A stretch of DNA of 64,000 nt from Hyperoodon ampullatus. Its lineage: Eukaryota; Chordata; Mammalia; Artiodactyla; Ziphiidae. Positions within the stretch are counted from its first letter, which is position 1. The number at the start of each line of letters is the position of its first letter. The notes under the pieces were generated by a model, which ran no database searches, was not told the DNA's origin, and saw only the letters and a list, made by a program, of their open reading frames with translations. Where the stretch lies: the NCBI GenBank assembly GCA_949752795.1, contig CATKHW010000365.1:868001-932000 (forward strand). Reading direction: 5' to 3'. Positions 24,347 to 38,258 of this stretch are shown piece after piece. A program made the position numbers and the translations under genes.

Positions 24347-26085
24347 TAAGAATCTTAAAACCTATGTATTGATACGTCTCCGTAAGGGAATCAAGTGTGT
24401 CTAGACTGGCATAAACATGGCAGCGAGAATCAGCTCAAACCCACTATAAAAAGGAATTTCAAAAACAAAACAAAAAACCTGGGAAATTCTTTACAATTCC
24501 TTCAGGGTCTCTGATGAAGGCTGGAATGACCCTATCTACAAGGACAGCTGGATGTGGCATAAGGAGGGACACTTGGGACTGAGACGATTGGTGAGATTGG
24601 GTGAGCAAATGCAGACCCTTTAAAGCAATAATGCATGGCACCCATTCCATGGGTCCGAACTCTCCAGGTTGAAGGGAATATTACTACAGCTATAACATGT
24701 GCGGGAAACCTAGAGAACGGACACACTGTGAATACGAAAGGTTTCTGAAACTCAACGAATAGTCCCTCTCCTGGTGCTCCGGTTTGACTTTCCGTCTGCT
24801 TTACTATCAACCTCCCAACTTGGAGAGACAGCCCCTTTAACCTCTTGGTTCGGACAGGTTGCCAATTTGGCAGAGGATGAAAGGGAAGAGGGAGAACCAA
24901 TGAGAGAGTAGCTGTTAGGCATTTGGACGGGCACATATCACTGTAATTTCCCGGCAGGAAGAAGAATTAACCAAATTCTCAGCCACCCACCGGGAACCAG
25001 TATAGGTCCTGAACCAAAATTTTGGACTTGCGGTCAGCTCACCAAAAACGAGTTGAAAAATGGAGCTCAGGGGCACAGCAATTCACAAACTGGCCGAGTA
25101 ATAAAGGACAACTATCGTCCAAAAATCTGTTGAGGGAAGGCAACGAGGCGGACTTGAATGCGAGGCAGAATAGCAGGAAACAGATTTCAAGAGGTACGTT
25201 GGAATCGCCTTTAAAGCACAGGAAGAGGGGCACAACTTCGACAATGATGCACTTGGCCAAAAAGGGCGTATGCGTTTTCTCCTGAATATATTCAGGAGAA
25301 AACGCATACGCCCTTTTTGGCCAAGCAAGCAAGCGGGCAATGCAAATCTGCACTACAAAGAAGTATCACTTCCCACCGGTCAAAAGGGACATCCACAAAA
25401 TGTGTAAGAACAAGAAAGGCAAGACAGGCCCTGGAGAACAGGGAGCCTTGTTATGCTGATGGGCGGGATGTAAATTGACAACTGCCTCTCTGGAGGAGTG
25501 CATTCTGTTCCCTAAAACAAGTAAAGAACAGAGCTACAGAGCCAAGGGCACTACCAGTCTAGGGAATATACCTTGGGAAAACTGAAAATCAATAAGACAG
25601 AGCCACCCCAAAATTTAGGGCTGCACTGCATACAAGGACCTCAACTTGGATACACCTTAAGTATCCCAGAAAATATAAACATGGTTCAAAAAATTGTGGT
25701 ACTTACGTACGATGGAATATCCCTCAGCCATGAAATCAATGTCATAAGACCAGTAGCAGCAAAATGGGTGGATTCAGGTACGATGATTCTAAGTGAAATA
25801 AGTCACACAGAAAAAGAAACTTATCATAAGATATCACTTATGAAGATCCTGTAAACATGGCTACACTTGAACTGAGTTAGGAAAGAGAACAGTGTCTCAC
25901 ATTTAGAAAACACTCTTATACCTGCTTAAGGGGGAAGGAGAGGTGGGGTGATGCATAAAACCAGAGTTTGATATAAGCACAGGTACCGTTCCAAAAACCA
26001 ACTATGGAATAGACAAGACCTACACCGTCTTCAGTGAAAGGGACTCAAAACCCCATATTTCCCGCAGAGGAAAATATCTGACTAG
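24347..26085 (+). repeat. Satellite monomer 15
   Basis: Palindrome 25252-25325, perfect. Counterpart of unit 9. Private GATACGTCTCC near 24372 and CTACAAGGACAG near 24536. Confidence 0.97.
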
Positions 26086-27824
26086 TAAGAATCTTAAAAC
26101 CTATGTATTGATATGTCTCCGTAAGGGAATCAAGTGTGTCTAGACTGGCATAAACATGGCAGCGAGAATCAGCTCAAACCCACTATAAAAAGGAATTTCA
26201 AAAACAAAACAAAAAAACTGGGAAATTCTTTACAATTCCTTCAGGGTCTCTGATGAAAGCTGGAATGACCCTATCTAAAACGACAGCTGGATGTGGCATA
26301 AGGAGGGACACTTGGGACTGAGACGATTGGTGAGATTGGGTGAGCAAATGCAGACCCTTTAAAGCAATAATGCATGGCACCCATTCCATGGGTCCGAACT
26401 CTCCAGGTTGAAGGGAATGTTACTACAGCTATAACATGTGCAGGAAACCTAGAGAACGGACACACTGTGAATACGAAAGGTTTCTAAAACTCAACGAATA
26501 GTCCTTGTCCTGGTGCTCCGGTTTGACTTTCCGTCTGCTTTACTATCAACCTCCCAACTTGGAGAGACAGCCCCTTTAACCTCTTGGTTCGCACAGGTTG
26601 CCAATTTGGCAGAGGATGAAAGGGAAGAGGGAGAACCAATGAGAGAGTAGCTGTTAAGCATTTGGACGGGCACATATCACTGTAATTTCCCGGCAGGAAG
26701 AAGAATTAACCAAATTCTCAGCCACCCACCGGGCACCAGTATAGGTCCTGAACCAAAATTTTGGACTTGCGTTCAGCTCACCAAAAACGAGTTGAAAAAT
26801 GGAGCTCAGGGGCACAGCAATTCACAAACTGGCCGAGTAATAAAGGACAACTATCGTCCAAAAATCTGTTGAGGGAAGGCAACGAGGCGGACTTGAAAGC
26901 GAGGCAGAATAGCAGGAAACAGATTTCAAGAGGTACGTTGGAATCGCCTTTAAAGCACAGGAAGAGGGGCACAACTTCGACAATGATGCACTTGGCCAAA
27001 AAGGGCGTATGCGTTTTCTCCTGAATATATTCAGGAGAAAACGCATACGCCCTTTTTGGCCAAGCAAGCAAGCGGGCAATGCAAATCTGCACTACAAAGA
27101 AGTATCACTTCCCACCGGTCAAAAGGGACATCCACAAAATGTGTAAGAACAAGAAAGGCAAGACAGCCCCTGGAGAACAGGGAGCCTTGTTATGCTGATG
27201 GGCGGGATGTAAATTGACAACTGCCTCTCTGGAGGAGTGCATTCTGTTCCCTAAAACAAGTAAAGAACAGAGCTACAGAGCCAAGGGCACTACCAGTCTA
27301 GGGAATATACCTTGGGAAAACTGAAAATCAATAAGACAGAGCCACCCCAAAATTTAGGGCTGCACTGCATACAAGGACCTCAACTTGGATACACCTTAAG
27401 CATCCCAGAAAATATAAACATGGTTCAAAAAATTGTGGTACTTACGTACGATGGAATATCCCTCAGCCATGAAATCAATGTCATAAGACCAGTAGCAGCA
27501 AAATGGGTGGATTCAGGTACGATGATTCTAAGTGAAATAAGTCACACAGAAAAAGAAACTTATCATAAGATATCACTTATGAAGATCCTGTAAACATGGC
27601 TACACTTGAACTGAGTTAGGAAAGAGAACAGTGTCTCACATTTAGAAAACACTCTTATACCTGCTTAAGGGGGAAGGAGAGGTGGGGTGATGCATAAAAC
27701 CAGAGTTTGATATAAGCACAGGTACCGTTCCAAAAACCAACTATGGATTAGACAAGACCTACACCGTCCTCAGTGAAAGGGACTCAAAACCCCATATTTC
27801 CCGCAGAGGAAAATATCTGACTAG
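26086..27824 (+). repeat. Satellite monomer 16
   Basis: Palindrome 26991-27064, perfect. Counterpart of unit 10, sharing GGGAATGTTAC, GTCCTTGTCCTGG and TGTTAAGCATTT. Its L1 part has AAGCATCCC and AAATGGGTGG, unlike unit 10, so that part may come from another unit. Confidence 0.97.
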
Positions 27825-29563
27825 TAAGAATCTTAAAACCTATGTATTGATATGTCTCCGTAAGGGAATCAAGTGTGTCTAGACTGGCATAAACATGGCA
27901 GCGAGAATCAGCTCAAACCCACTATAAAAAGGAATTTCAAAAACAAAACAAAAAAACGGGGAAATTCTTTACAATTCCTTCAGGGTCTCTGATGAAATCT
28001 GGAATGACCCTATCTACAACGACAGCTGGATGTGGCATAAGGAGGGACACTTGGGACTGAGACGATTGGTGAGATTGGGTGAGCAAATGCAGACCCTTTA
28101 AAGCAATAATGCATGGCACCCATTCCATGGGTCCGAACTCTCCAGGTTGAAGGGAATATTACTACAGCTATAACATGTGCAGGAAACCTAGAGAACGGAC
28201 ACACTGTGAATACGAAAGGTTTCTAAAACTCAACGCATAGTCCCTTTCCTGGTGCTCCGGTTTGACTTTCCGTCTGCTTTACTATCAACCTCCCAACTTG
28301 GAGAGACAGCCCCTTTAACCTCTTGGTTCGCAGAGGTTGCCAATTTGGCAGAGGATGAAAGGGAAGAGGGAGAACCAATGAGAGAGTAGCTGTTAGGCAT
28401 TTGGACGGGCACATATCACTGTAATTTCCCGGCAGGAAGAAGAATTAACCAAATTCTCAGCCACCCACCGGGAACCAGTATAGGTCCTGAACCAAAATTT
28501 TGGACTTGCGGTCAGCTCACCAAAAACGAGTTGAAAAATGGAGCTCAGGGGCACAGCAATTCACAAACTGGCCGAGTAATAAAGGACAACTATCGTCCAA
28601 AAATCTGTTGAGGGAAGGCAACGAGGCGGACTTGAAAGCGAGGCAGAATAGCAGGAAACAGATTTCAAGAGGTACGTTGGAATCGCCTTTAAAGCACAGG
28701 AAGAGGGGCACAACTTCGACAATGATGCACTTGGCCAAAAAGGGCGTATGCGTTTTCTCCTGAATATATTCAGGAGAAAACGCATACGCCCTTTTTGGCC
28801 AAGCAAGCAAGCGGGCAATGCAAATCTGCACTACAAAGAAGTATCACTTCCCACCGGTCAAAAGGGACATCCACAAAATGTGTAAGAACAAGAAAGGCAA
28901 GACAGGCCCTGGAGAACAGGGAGCCTTGTTATGCTGATGGGCGGGATGTAAATTGCCAACTGCCTCTCTGGAGGAGTGCATTCTGTTCCCTAAAACAAGT
29001 AAAGAACAGAGCTACAGAGCCAAGGGCACTACCAGTCTAGGGAATATACTTTGGGAAAACTGAAAATCAATAAGACAGAGCCACCCCAAAATTTAGGGCT
29101 GCACTGCATACAAGGACCTCAACTTGGATACACCTTAAGTATCCCAGAAAATATAAACATGGTTCAAAAAATTGTGGTACTTACGTACGATGGAATATCC
29201 CTCAGCCATGAAATCAATGTCATAAGACCAGTAGCAGCAAAATGGGTGGATTCAGGTACGATGATTCTAAGTGAAATAAGTCACACAGGAAAAGAAACTT
29301 ATCATAAGATATCACTTATGAAGATCCTGTAAACATGGCTACACTTGAACTGAGTTAGGAAAGAGAACAGTGTCTCACATTTAGAAAACACTCTTATACC
29401 TGCTTAAGGGGGAAGGAGAGGTGGGGTGATGCATAAAACCAGAGTTTGATATAAGCACAGGTACCGTTCCAAAAACCAACTATGGAATAGACAAGACCTA
29501 CACCGTCCTCAGCGAAAGGGACTCAAAACCCCATATTTCCCACAGAGGAAAATATCTGACTAG
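27825..29563 (+). repeat. Satellite monomer 17
   Basis: Palindrome 28730-28803, perfect. Counterpart of unit 11, sharing AACGGGGAAATT, GATGAAATCTGG, GTCCCTTTCCTGG and ACACAGGAAAAG. Confidence 0.97.
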
Positions 29564-31302
29564 TAAGAATCTTAAAACCTATGTATTGATATGTCTCCGT
29601 AAGGGAATCAAGTGTGTCTAGACTGGCATAAACATGGCAGCGAGAATCAGCTCAAACCCACTATAAAAAGGAATTTCAAAAACAAAACAAAAAAACTGGG
29701 AAATTCTTTACAATTCCTTCAGGGTCTCTGATGAAACCTGGAATGACCCTATCTACAACGACAGCTGGATGTGGCATAAGGAGGGACACTTGGGACTGAG
29801 ACGATTGGTGAGATTGGGTGAGCAAATGCAGACCCTTTAAAGCAATAATGCATGGCACCCATTCCATGGGTCCGAACTCTGCAGGTTGAAGGGAATATTA
29901 CTACAGCTATAACATGTGCGGGAAACCTAGAGAACGGACACACTGTGAATACGAAAGGTTTCTGAAACTCAACGAATAGTCCCTCTCCTGGTGCTCCGGT
30001 TTGACTTTCCGTCTGCTTTACTATCAACCTCCCAACTTGGAGAGACAGCCCCTTTAACCTCTTGGTTCGCACAGGTTGCCAATTTGGCAGAGGATGAAAG
30101 GGAAGAGGGAGAACCAATGAGAGAGTAGCTGTTAGGCATTTGGAGGGGCACATATCACTGTAATTTCCCGGCAGGAAGAAGAATGAACCAAATTCTCAGC
30201 CACCCACCGGGAACCAGTATAGGTCCTGAACCAAAATTTTGGACTTGCGGTCAGCTCACCAAAAACGAGTTGAAAAATGGAGCTCAGGGGCACAGCAATT
30301 CACAAACTGGCCGAGTAATAAAGGACAACTATCGTCCAAAAATCTGTTGAGGGAAGGCAACGAGGCGGACTTGAAAGCGAGGCAGAATAGCAGGAAACAG
30401 ATTTCAAGAGGTACGTTGGAATCGCCTTTAAAGCACAGGAAGAGGGGCACAACTTCGACAATGATGCACTTGGCCAAAAAGGGCGTATGCGTTTTCTCCT
30501 GAATATATTCAGGAGAAAACGCATACGCCCTTTTTGGCCAAGCAAGCAAGCGGGCAATGCAAATCTGCACTACAAAGAAGTATCACTTCCCACCGGTCAA
30601 AAGGGACATCCACAAAATGTGTAAGAACAAGAAAGGCAAGACAGGCCCTGGAGAACAGGGAGCCTTGTTATGCTGATGGGCGGGATGTAAATTGACAACT
30701 GCCTCTCTGGAGGAGTGCATTCTGTTCCCTAAAACAAGTAAAGAACAGAGCTACAGAGCCAAGGGCACTACCAGTCTAGGGAATATACCTTGGGAAAACT
30801 GAAAATCAATAAGACAGAGCCACCCCAAAATTTAGGGCTGCACTGCATACAAGGACCTCAACTTGGATACACCTTAAGTATCCCAGAAAATATAAACATG
30901 GTTCAAAAAATTGTGGTACTTACGTACGATGGAATATCCCTCAGCCATGAAATCAATGTCATAAGACCAGTAGCAGCAAAATGTGTGGATTCAGGTACGA
31001 TGATTCTAAGTGAAATAAGTCACACAGAAAAAGAAACTTATCATAAGATATCACTTATGAAGATCCTGTAAACATGGCTACACTTGAACTGAGTTAGGAA
31101 AGAGAACAGTGTCTCACATTTAGAAAACACTCTTATACCTGCTTAAGGGGGAAGGAGAGGTGGGGTGATGCATAAAACCAGAGTTTGATATAAGCACAGG
31201 TACCGTTCCAAAAACCAACTATGGATTAGACAAGACCTACACCGTCCTCAGTGAAAGGGACTCAAAACCCCATATTTCCCGCAGAGGAAAATATCTGACT
31301 AG
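29564..31302 (+). repeat. Satellite monomer 18
   Basis: Palindrome 30469-30542, perfect. Counterpart of unit 12, sharing CTCTGCAGGTTG, TTTGGAGGGGCAC and AAGAATGAACC. Private GATGAAACCTGG near 29730. Confidence 0.97.
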
Positions 31303-33041
31303 TAAGAATCTTAAAACCTATGTATTGATATGTCTCCGTAAGGGAATCAAGTGTGTCTAGACTGGCATAAACATGGCAGCGAGAATCAGCTCAAACCCAC
31401 TATAAAAAGGAATTTCAAAAACAAAACAAAAAAACGGGGAAATTCTTTACAATTCCTTCAGGGTCTCTGATGAAATCTGGAATGACCCTATCTACAACGA
31501 CAGCTGGATGTGGCATAAGGAGGGACACTTGGGACTGAGACGATTGGTGAGATTGGGTGAGCAAATGCAGACCCTTTAAAGCAATAATGCATGGCACCCA
31601 TTCCATGGGTCCGAACTCTCCAGGTTGAAGGGAATATTACTACAGCTATAACATGTGCAGGAAACCTAGAGAACGGACACACTGTGAATACGAAAGGTTT
31701 CTAAAACTCAACGCATAGTCCCTCTCCTGGTGCTCCGGTTTGACTTTCCGTCTGCTTTACTATCAACCTCCCAACTTGGAGAGACAGCCCCTTTAACCTC
31801 TTGGTTCGCACAGGTTGCCAATTTGGCAGAGGATGAAAGGGAAGAGGGAGAACCAATGAGAGAGTAGCTGTTAGGCATTTGGACGGGCACATATCACTGT
31901 AATTTCCCAGCAGGAAGAAGAATTAACCAAATTCTCAGCCACCCACCGGGAACCAGTATAGGTCCTGAACCAAAATTTTGGACTTGCGGTCAGCTCACCA
32001 AAAACGAGTTGAAAAATGGAGCTCAGGGGCACAGCAATTCACAAACTGGCCGAGTAATAAAGGACAACTATCGTCCAAAAATCTGTTGAGGGAAGGCAAC
32101 GAGGCGGACTTGAAAGCGAGGCAGAATAGCAGGAAACAGATTTCAAGAGGTACGTTGGAATCGCCTTTAAAGCACAGGAAGAGGGGCACAACTTCGACAA
32201 TGATGCACTTGGCCAAAAAGGGCGTATGCGTTTTCTCCTGAATATATTCAGGAGAAAACGCATACGCCCTTTTTGGCCAAGCAAGCAAGCGGGCAATGCA
32301 AATCTGCACTACAAAGAAGTATCACTTCCCACCGGTCAAAAGGGACATCCACAAAATGTGTAAGAACAAGAAAGGCAAGACAGGCCCTGGAGAACAGGGA
32401 GCCTTGTTATGCTGATGGGCGGGATGTAAATTGCCAACTGCCTCTCTGGAGGAGTGCATTCTGTTCCCTAAAACAAGTAAAGAACAGAGCTACAGAGCCA
32501 AGGGCACTACCAGTCTAGGGAATATACTTTGGGAAAACTGAAAATCAATAAGACAGAGCCACCCCAAAATTTAGGGCTGCACTGCATACAAGGACCTCAA
32601 CTTGGATACACCTTAAGTATCCCAGAAAATATAAACATGGTTCAAAAAATTGTGGTACTTACGTACGATGGAATATCCCTCAGCCATGAAATCAATGTCA
32701 TAAGACCAGTAGCAGCAAAATGGGTGGATTCAGGTACGATGATTCTAAGTGAAATAAGTCACACAGGAAAAGAAACTTATCATAAGATATCACTTATGAA
32801 GATCCTGTAAACATGGCTACACTTGAACTGAGTTAGGAAAGAGAACAGTGTCTCACATTTAGAAAACACTCTTATACCTGCTTAAGGGGGAAGGAGAGGT
32901 GGGGTGATGCATAAAACCAGAGTTTGATATAAGCACAGGTACCGGTCCAAAAACCAACTATGGAATAGACAAGACCTACACCGTCCTCAGCGAAAGGGAC
33001 TCAAAACCCCATATTTCCCACAGAGGAAAATATCTGACTAG
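31303..33041 (+). repeat. Satellite monomer 19
   Basis: Palindrome 32208-32281, perfect. Counterpart of unit 13 in position but closer to unit 17 in the L1 part (ACACAGGAAAAG, TTTCCCACAGAGG). Has CGCACAGGTTG where units 11, 13 and 17 have CGCAGAGGTTG. Private GTACCGGTCC at 32939. Confidence 0.97.
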
Positions 33042-34780
33042 TAAGAATCTTAAAACCTATGTATTGATATGTCTCCGTAAGGGAATCAAGTGTGTCTAGA
33101 CTGGCATAAACATGGCAGCGAGAATCAGCTCAAACCCACTATAAAAAGGAATTTCAAAAACAAAACAAAAAAACTGGGAAATTCTTTACAATTCCTTCAG
33201 GGTCTCTGATGAAGGCTGGAATGACCCTATCTACAACGACAGCTGGATGTGGCATAAGGAGGGACACTTGGGACTGAGACGATTGGTGAGATTGGGTGAG
33301 CAAATGCAGACCCTTTAAAGCAATAATGCATGGCACCCATTCCATGGGTCCGAACTCTGCAGGTTGAAGGGAATATTACTACAGCTATAACATGTGCGGG
33401 AAACCTAGAGAACGGACACACTGTGAATACGAAAGGTTTCTGAAACTCAACGAATAGTCCCTCTCCTGGTGCTCCGGTTTGACTTTCCGTCTGCTTTACT
33501 ATCAACCTCCCAACTTGGAGAGACAGCCCCTTTAACCTCTTGGTTCGCACAGGTTGCCAATTTGGCAGAGGATGAAAGGGAAGAGGGAGAACCAATGAGA
33601 GAGTAGCTGTTAGGCATTTGGAGGGGCACATATCACTGTAATTTCCCGGCAGGAAGAAGAATTAACCAAATTCTCAGCCACCCACCGGGAACCAGTATAG
33701 GTCCTGAACCAAAATTTTGGACTTGCGGTCAGCTCACCAAAAACGAGTTGAAAAATGGAGCTCAGGGGCACAGCAATTCACAAACTGGCCGATTAATAAA
33801 GGACAACTATCGTCCAAAAATCTGTTGAGGGAAGGCAACGAGGTGGACTTGAAAGCGAGGCAGAATAGCAGGAAACAGATTTCAAGAGGTACGTTGGAAT
33901 CGCCTTTAAAGCACAGGAAGAGGGGCACAACTTCGACAATGATGCACTTGGCCAAAAAGGGCGTATGCGTTTTCTCCTGAATATATTCAGGAGAAAACGC
34001 ATACGCCCTTTTTGGCCAAGCAAGCAAGCGGGCAATGCAAATCTGCACTACAAAGAAGTATCACTTCCCACCGGTCAAAAGGGACATCCACAAAATGTGT
34101 AAGAACAAGAAAGGCAAGACAGGCCCTGGAGAACAGGGAGCCTTGTTATGCTGATGGGCGGGATGTAAATTGACAACTGCCTCTCTGGAGGAGTGCATTC
34201 TGTTCCCTAAAACAAGTAAAGAACAGAGCTACAGAGCCAAGGGCACTACCAGTCTAGGGAATATACCTTGGGAAAACTGAAAATCAATAAGACAGAGCCA
34301 CCCCAAAATTTAGGGCTGCACTGCATACAAGGACCTCAACTTGGATACACCTTAAGTATCCCAGAAAATATAAACATGGTTCAAAAAATTGTGGTACTTA
34401 CGTACGATGGAATATCCCTCAGCCATGAAATCAATGTCATAAGACCAGTAGCAGCAAAATGGGTGGATTCAGGTACGATGATTCTAAGTGAAATAAGTCA
34501 CACAGAAAAAGAAACTTATCATAAGATATCACTTATGAAGATCCTGTAAACATGGCTACACTTGAACTGAGTTAGGAAAGAGAACAGTGTCTCACATTTA
34601 GAAAACACTCTTATACCTGCTTAAGGGGGAAGGAGAGGTGGGGTGATGCATAAAACCAGAGTTTGATATAAGCACAGGTACCGTTCCAAAAACCAACTAT
34701 GGAATAGACAAGACCTACACCGTCCTCAGCGAAAGGGACTCAAAACCCCATATTTCCCGCAGAGGAAAATATCTGACTAG
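33042..34780 (+). repeat. Satellite monomer 20
   Basis: Palindrome 33947-34020, perfect. Left half matches units 12 and 18 (CTCTGCAGGTTG, TTTGGAGGGGCAC), two units from unit 18. Private GGCCGATTAATAAAG near 33787 and GAGGTGGACTTG near 33840. Confidence 0.97.
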
Positions 34781-36519
34781 TAAGAATCTTAAAACCTATG
34801 TATTGATATGTCTCCGTAAGGGAATCAAGTGTGTCTAGACTGGCATAAACATGGCAGCGAGAATCAGCTCAAACCCACTATAAAAAGGAATTTCAAAAAC
34901 AAATCAAAAAACCTGGGAAATTCTTTACAATTCCTTCAGGGTCTCTGATGAAGGCTGGAATGACCCTATCTACAACGACACCTGGATGTGGCATAAGGAG
35001 GGACACTTGGGACTGAGACGATTGGTGAGATTGGGTGAGCAAATGCAGACCCTTTAAAGCAATAATGCATGGCACCCATTCCATGGGTCTGAACTCTCCA
35101 GGTTGAAGGGAATATTACTACAGCTATAACATGTGTGGGAAACCTAGAGAACGGACACACTGTGAATACGAAAGGTTTCTAAAACTCAACGAATAGTTCC
35201 TCTCCTGGTGCTCCGGTTTGACTTTCCGTCTGCTTTACTATCAACCTCCCAACTTGGAGAGACAGCCCCTTTAACCTCTTGGTTCGCACAGGTTGCCAAT
35301 TTGGCAGAGGATGAAAGGGAAGAGGGAGAACCAATGAGAGAGTAGCTGTTAGGCATTTGGAGGGGCACATATCACTGTAATTTCCCGGCAGGAAGAAGAA
35401 TTAACCAAATTCTCAGCCACCCACCGGGAACCAGTATAGGTCCTGAACCAAAATTTTGGACTTGCGGTCAGCTCACCAAAAACGAGTTGAAAAATGGAGC
35501 TCAGGGGCACAGCAATTCACAAACTGGCCGAGTAATAAAGGACAACTATCGTCCAAAAATCTGTTGAGGGAAGGCAACGAGGCGGACTTGAAAGCGAGGC
35601 AGAATAGCAGGAAACAGATTTCAAGAGGTACGTTGGAATCGCCTTTAAAGCACAGGAAGAGGGGCACAACTTCGACAATGATGCACTTGGCCAAAAAGGG
35701 CGTATGCGTTTTCTCCTGAATATATTCAGGAGAAAACGCATACGCCCTTTTTGGCCAAGCAAGCAAGCGGGCAATGCAAATCTGCACTACAAAGAAGTAT
35801 CACTTCCCACCGGTCAAAAGGGACTTCCACAAAATGTGTAAGAACAAGAAAGGCAAGACAGGCCCTGGAGAACAGGGAGCCTTGTTATGCTGATGGGCGG
35901 GATGTAAATTGACAACTGCCTCTCTGGAGGAGTGCATTCTGTTCCCTAAAACAAGTAAAGAACAGAGCTACAGAGCCAAGGGCACTACCAGTCTAGGGAA
36001 TATACCTTGGGAAAACTGAAAATCAATAAGACAGAGCCACCCCAAAATTTAGGGCTGCACTGCATACAAGGACCTCAACTTGGATACACCTTAAGTATCC
36101 CAGAAAATATAAACATGGTTCAAAAAATTGTGGTACTTACGTACGATGGAATATCCCTCAGCCATGAAATCAATGTCATAAGACCAGTAGCAGCAAAATG
36201 GGTGGATTCAGGTACGATGATTCTAAGTGAAATAAGTCACACAGAAAAAGAAACTTATCATAAGATATCACTTATGAAGATCCTGTAAACATGGCTACAC
36301 TTGAACTGAGTTAGGAAAGAGAACAGTGTCTCACATTTAGAAAACACTCTTATACCTGCTTAACGGGGAAGGAGAGGTGGGGTGATGCATAAAACCAGAG
36401 TTTGATATAAGCACAGGTACCGTTCCAAAAACCAACTATGGAATAGAAAAGACCTACACCATCCTCAGTGAAAGGGACTCAAAACCCCATATTTCCCGCA
36501 GAGGAAAATATCTGACTAG
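34781..36519 (+). repeat. Satellite monomer 21
   Basis: Palindrome 35686-35759, perfect. Private changes: AAATCAAAAAACC near 34901, GACACCTGGATG near 34977, ATGTGTGGGAAA near 35130, GGGACTTCC near 35820, TTAACGGGGAAGG near 36360. Shares TTTGGAGGGGCAC with unit 20 and GGGTCTGAAC with unit 22. Confidence 0.97.
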
Positions 36520-38258
36520 TAAGAATCTTAAAACCTATGTATTGATATGTCTCCGTAAGGGAATCAAGTGTGTCTAGACTGGCATAAACATGGCAGCGAG
36601 AATCAGCTCAAACCCACTATAAAAAGGAATTTCAAAAACAAAACAAAAAAACTGGGAAATTCTTTACAATTCCTTCAGGGTCTCTGATGAAGGCTGGAAT
36701 GACCCTATCTACAACGACAGCTGGATGTGGCATAAGGAGGGACACTTGGGACTGAGACGATTGGTGAGATTGGGTGAGCAAATGCAGACCCTTTAAAGCA
36801 ATAATGCATGGCACCCATTCCATGGGTCTGAACTCTCCAGGTTGAAGGGAATATTACTACAGCTATAACATGTGCGGGAAACCTAGAGAACGGACACACT
36901 GTGAATACGAAAGGTTTATGAAACTCAACGAATAGTCCCTATCCTGGTGCTCCGGTTTGACTTTCCGTCTGCTTTACTATCAACCTCCCAACTTGGAGAG
37001 ACAGCCCCTTTAACCTCTTGGTTCGCACAGGTTGCCAATTTGGCAGAGGATGAAAGGGAAGAGGGAGAACCAATGAGAGAGTAGCTGTTAGGCATTTGGA
37101 CGGGCACATATCACTGTAATTTCCCAGCAGGAAGAAGAATTAACCAAATTCTCAGCCACCCACCGGGATCCAGTATAGGTCCTGAACCAAAATTTTGGAC
37201 TTGCGGTCAGCTCACCAAAAACGAGTTGAAAAATGGAGCTCAGGGGCACAGCAATTCACAAACTGGCCGAGTAATAAAGGACAACTATCGTCCAAAAATC
37301 TGTTGAGCGAAGGCAACGAGGCGGACTTGAAAGCGAGGCAGAATAGCAGGAAACAGATTTCAAGAGGTACGTTGGAATCGCCTTTAAAGCACAGGAAGAG
37401 GGGCACAACTTCGACAATGATGCACTTGGCCAAAAAGGGCGTATGCGTTTTCTCCTGAATATATTCAGGAGAAAACGCATACGCCCTTTTTGGCCAAGCA
37501 AGCAAGCGGGCAATGCAAATCTGCACTACAAAGAAGTATCACTTCCCACCGGTCAAAAGGGACATCCACAAAATGTGTAAGAACAAGAAAGGCAAGACAG
37601 GCCCTGGAGAACAGGGAGCCTTGTTATGCTGATGGGCGGGATGTAAATTGCCAACTGCCTCTCTGGAGGAGTGCATTCTGTTCCCTAAAACAAGTAAAGA
37701 ACAGAGCTACAGAGCCAAGGGCACTACCAGTCTAGGGAATATACCTTGGGAAAACTGAAAATCAATAAGACAGAGCCACCCCAAAATTTAGGGCTGCACT
37801 GCATACAAGGACCTCAACTTGGATACACCTTAAGTATCCCAGAAAATATAAACATGGTTCAAAAAATTGTGGTACTTACGTACGATGGAATATCCCTCAG
37901 CCATGAAATCAATGTCATAAGACCAGTAGCAGCAAAATGGGTGGATTCAGGTACGATGATTCTAAGTGAAATAAGTCACACAGAAAAAGAAACTTATCAT
38001 AAGATATCACTTATGAAGATCCTGTAAACATGGCTACACTTGAACTGAGTTAGGAAAGAGAACAGTGTCTCACATTTAGAAAACACTCTTATACCTGCTT
38101 AAGGGGGAAGGAGAGGTGGGGTGATGCATAAAACCAGAGTTTGATATAAGCACAGGTACCGTTCCAAAAACCAACTATGGAATAGACAAGACCTACACCT
38201 TCCTCAGTGATAGGGACTCAAAACCCCATATTTCCCGCAGAGGAAAATATCTGACTAG
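36520..38258 (+). repeat. Satellite monomer 22
   Basis: Palindrome 37425-37498, perfect. First carrier of a BamHI site (GGATCC at 37166) and of TTGAGCGAAGG just before the palindrome; units 24 and 25 share both. Private GGTTTATGAAAC near 36912. Confidence 0.97.
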
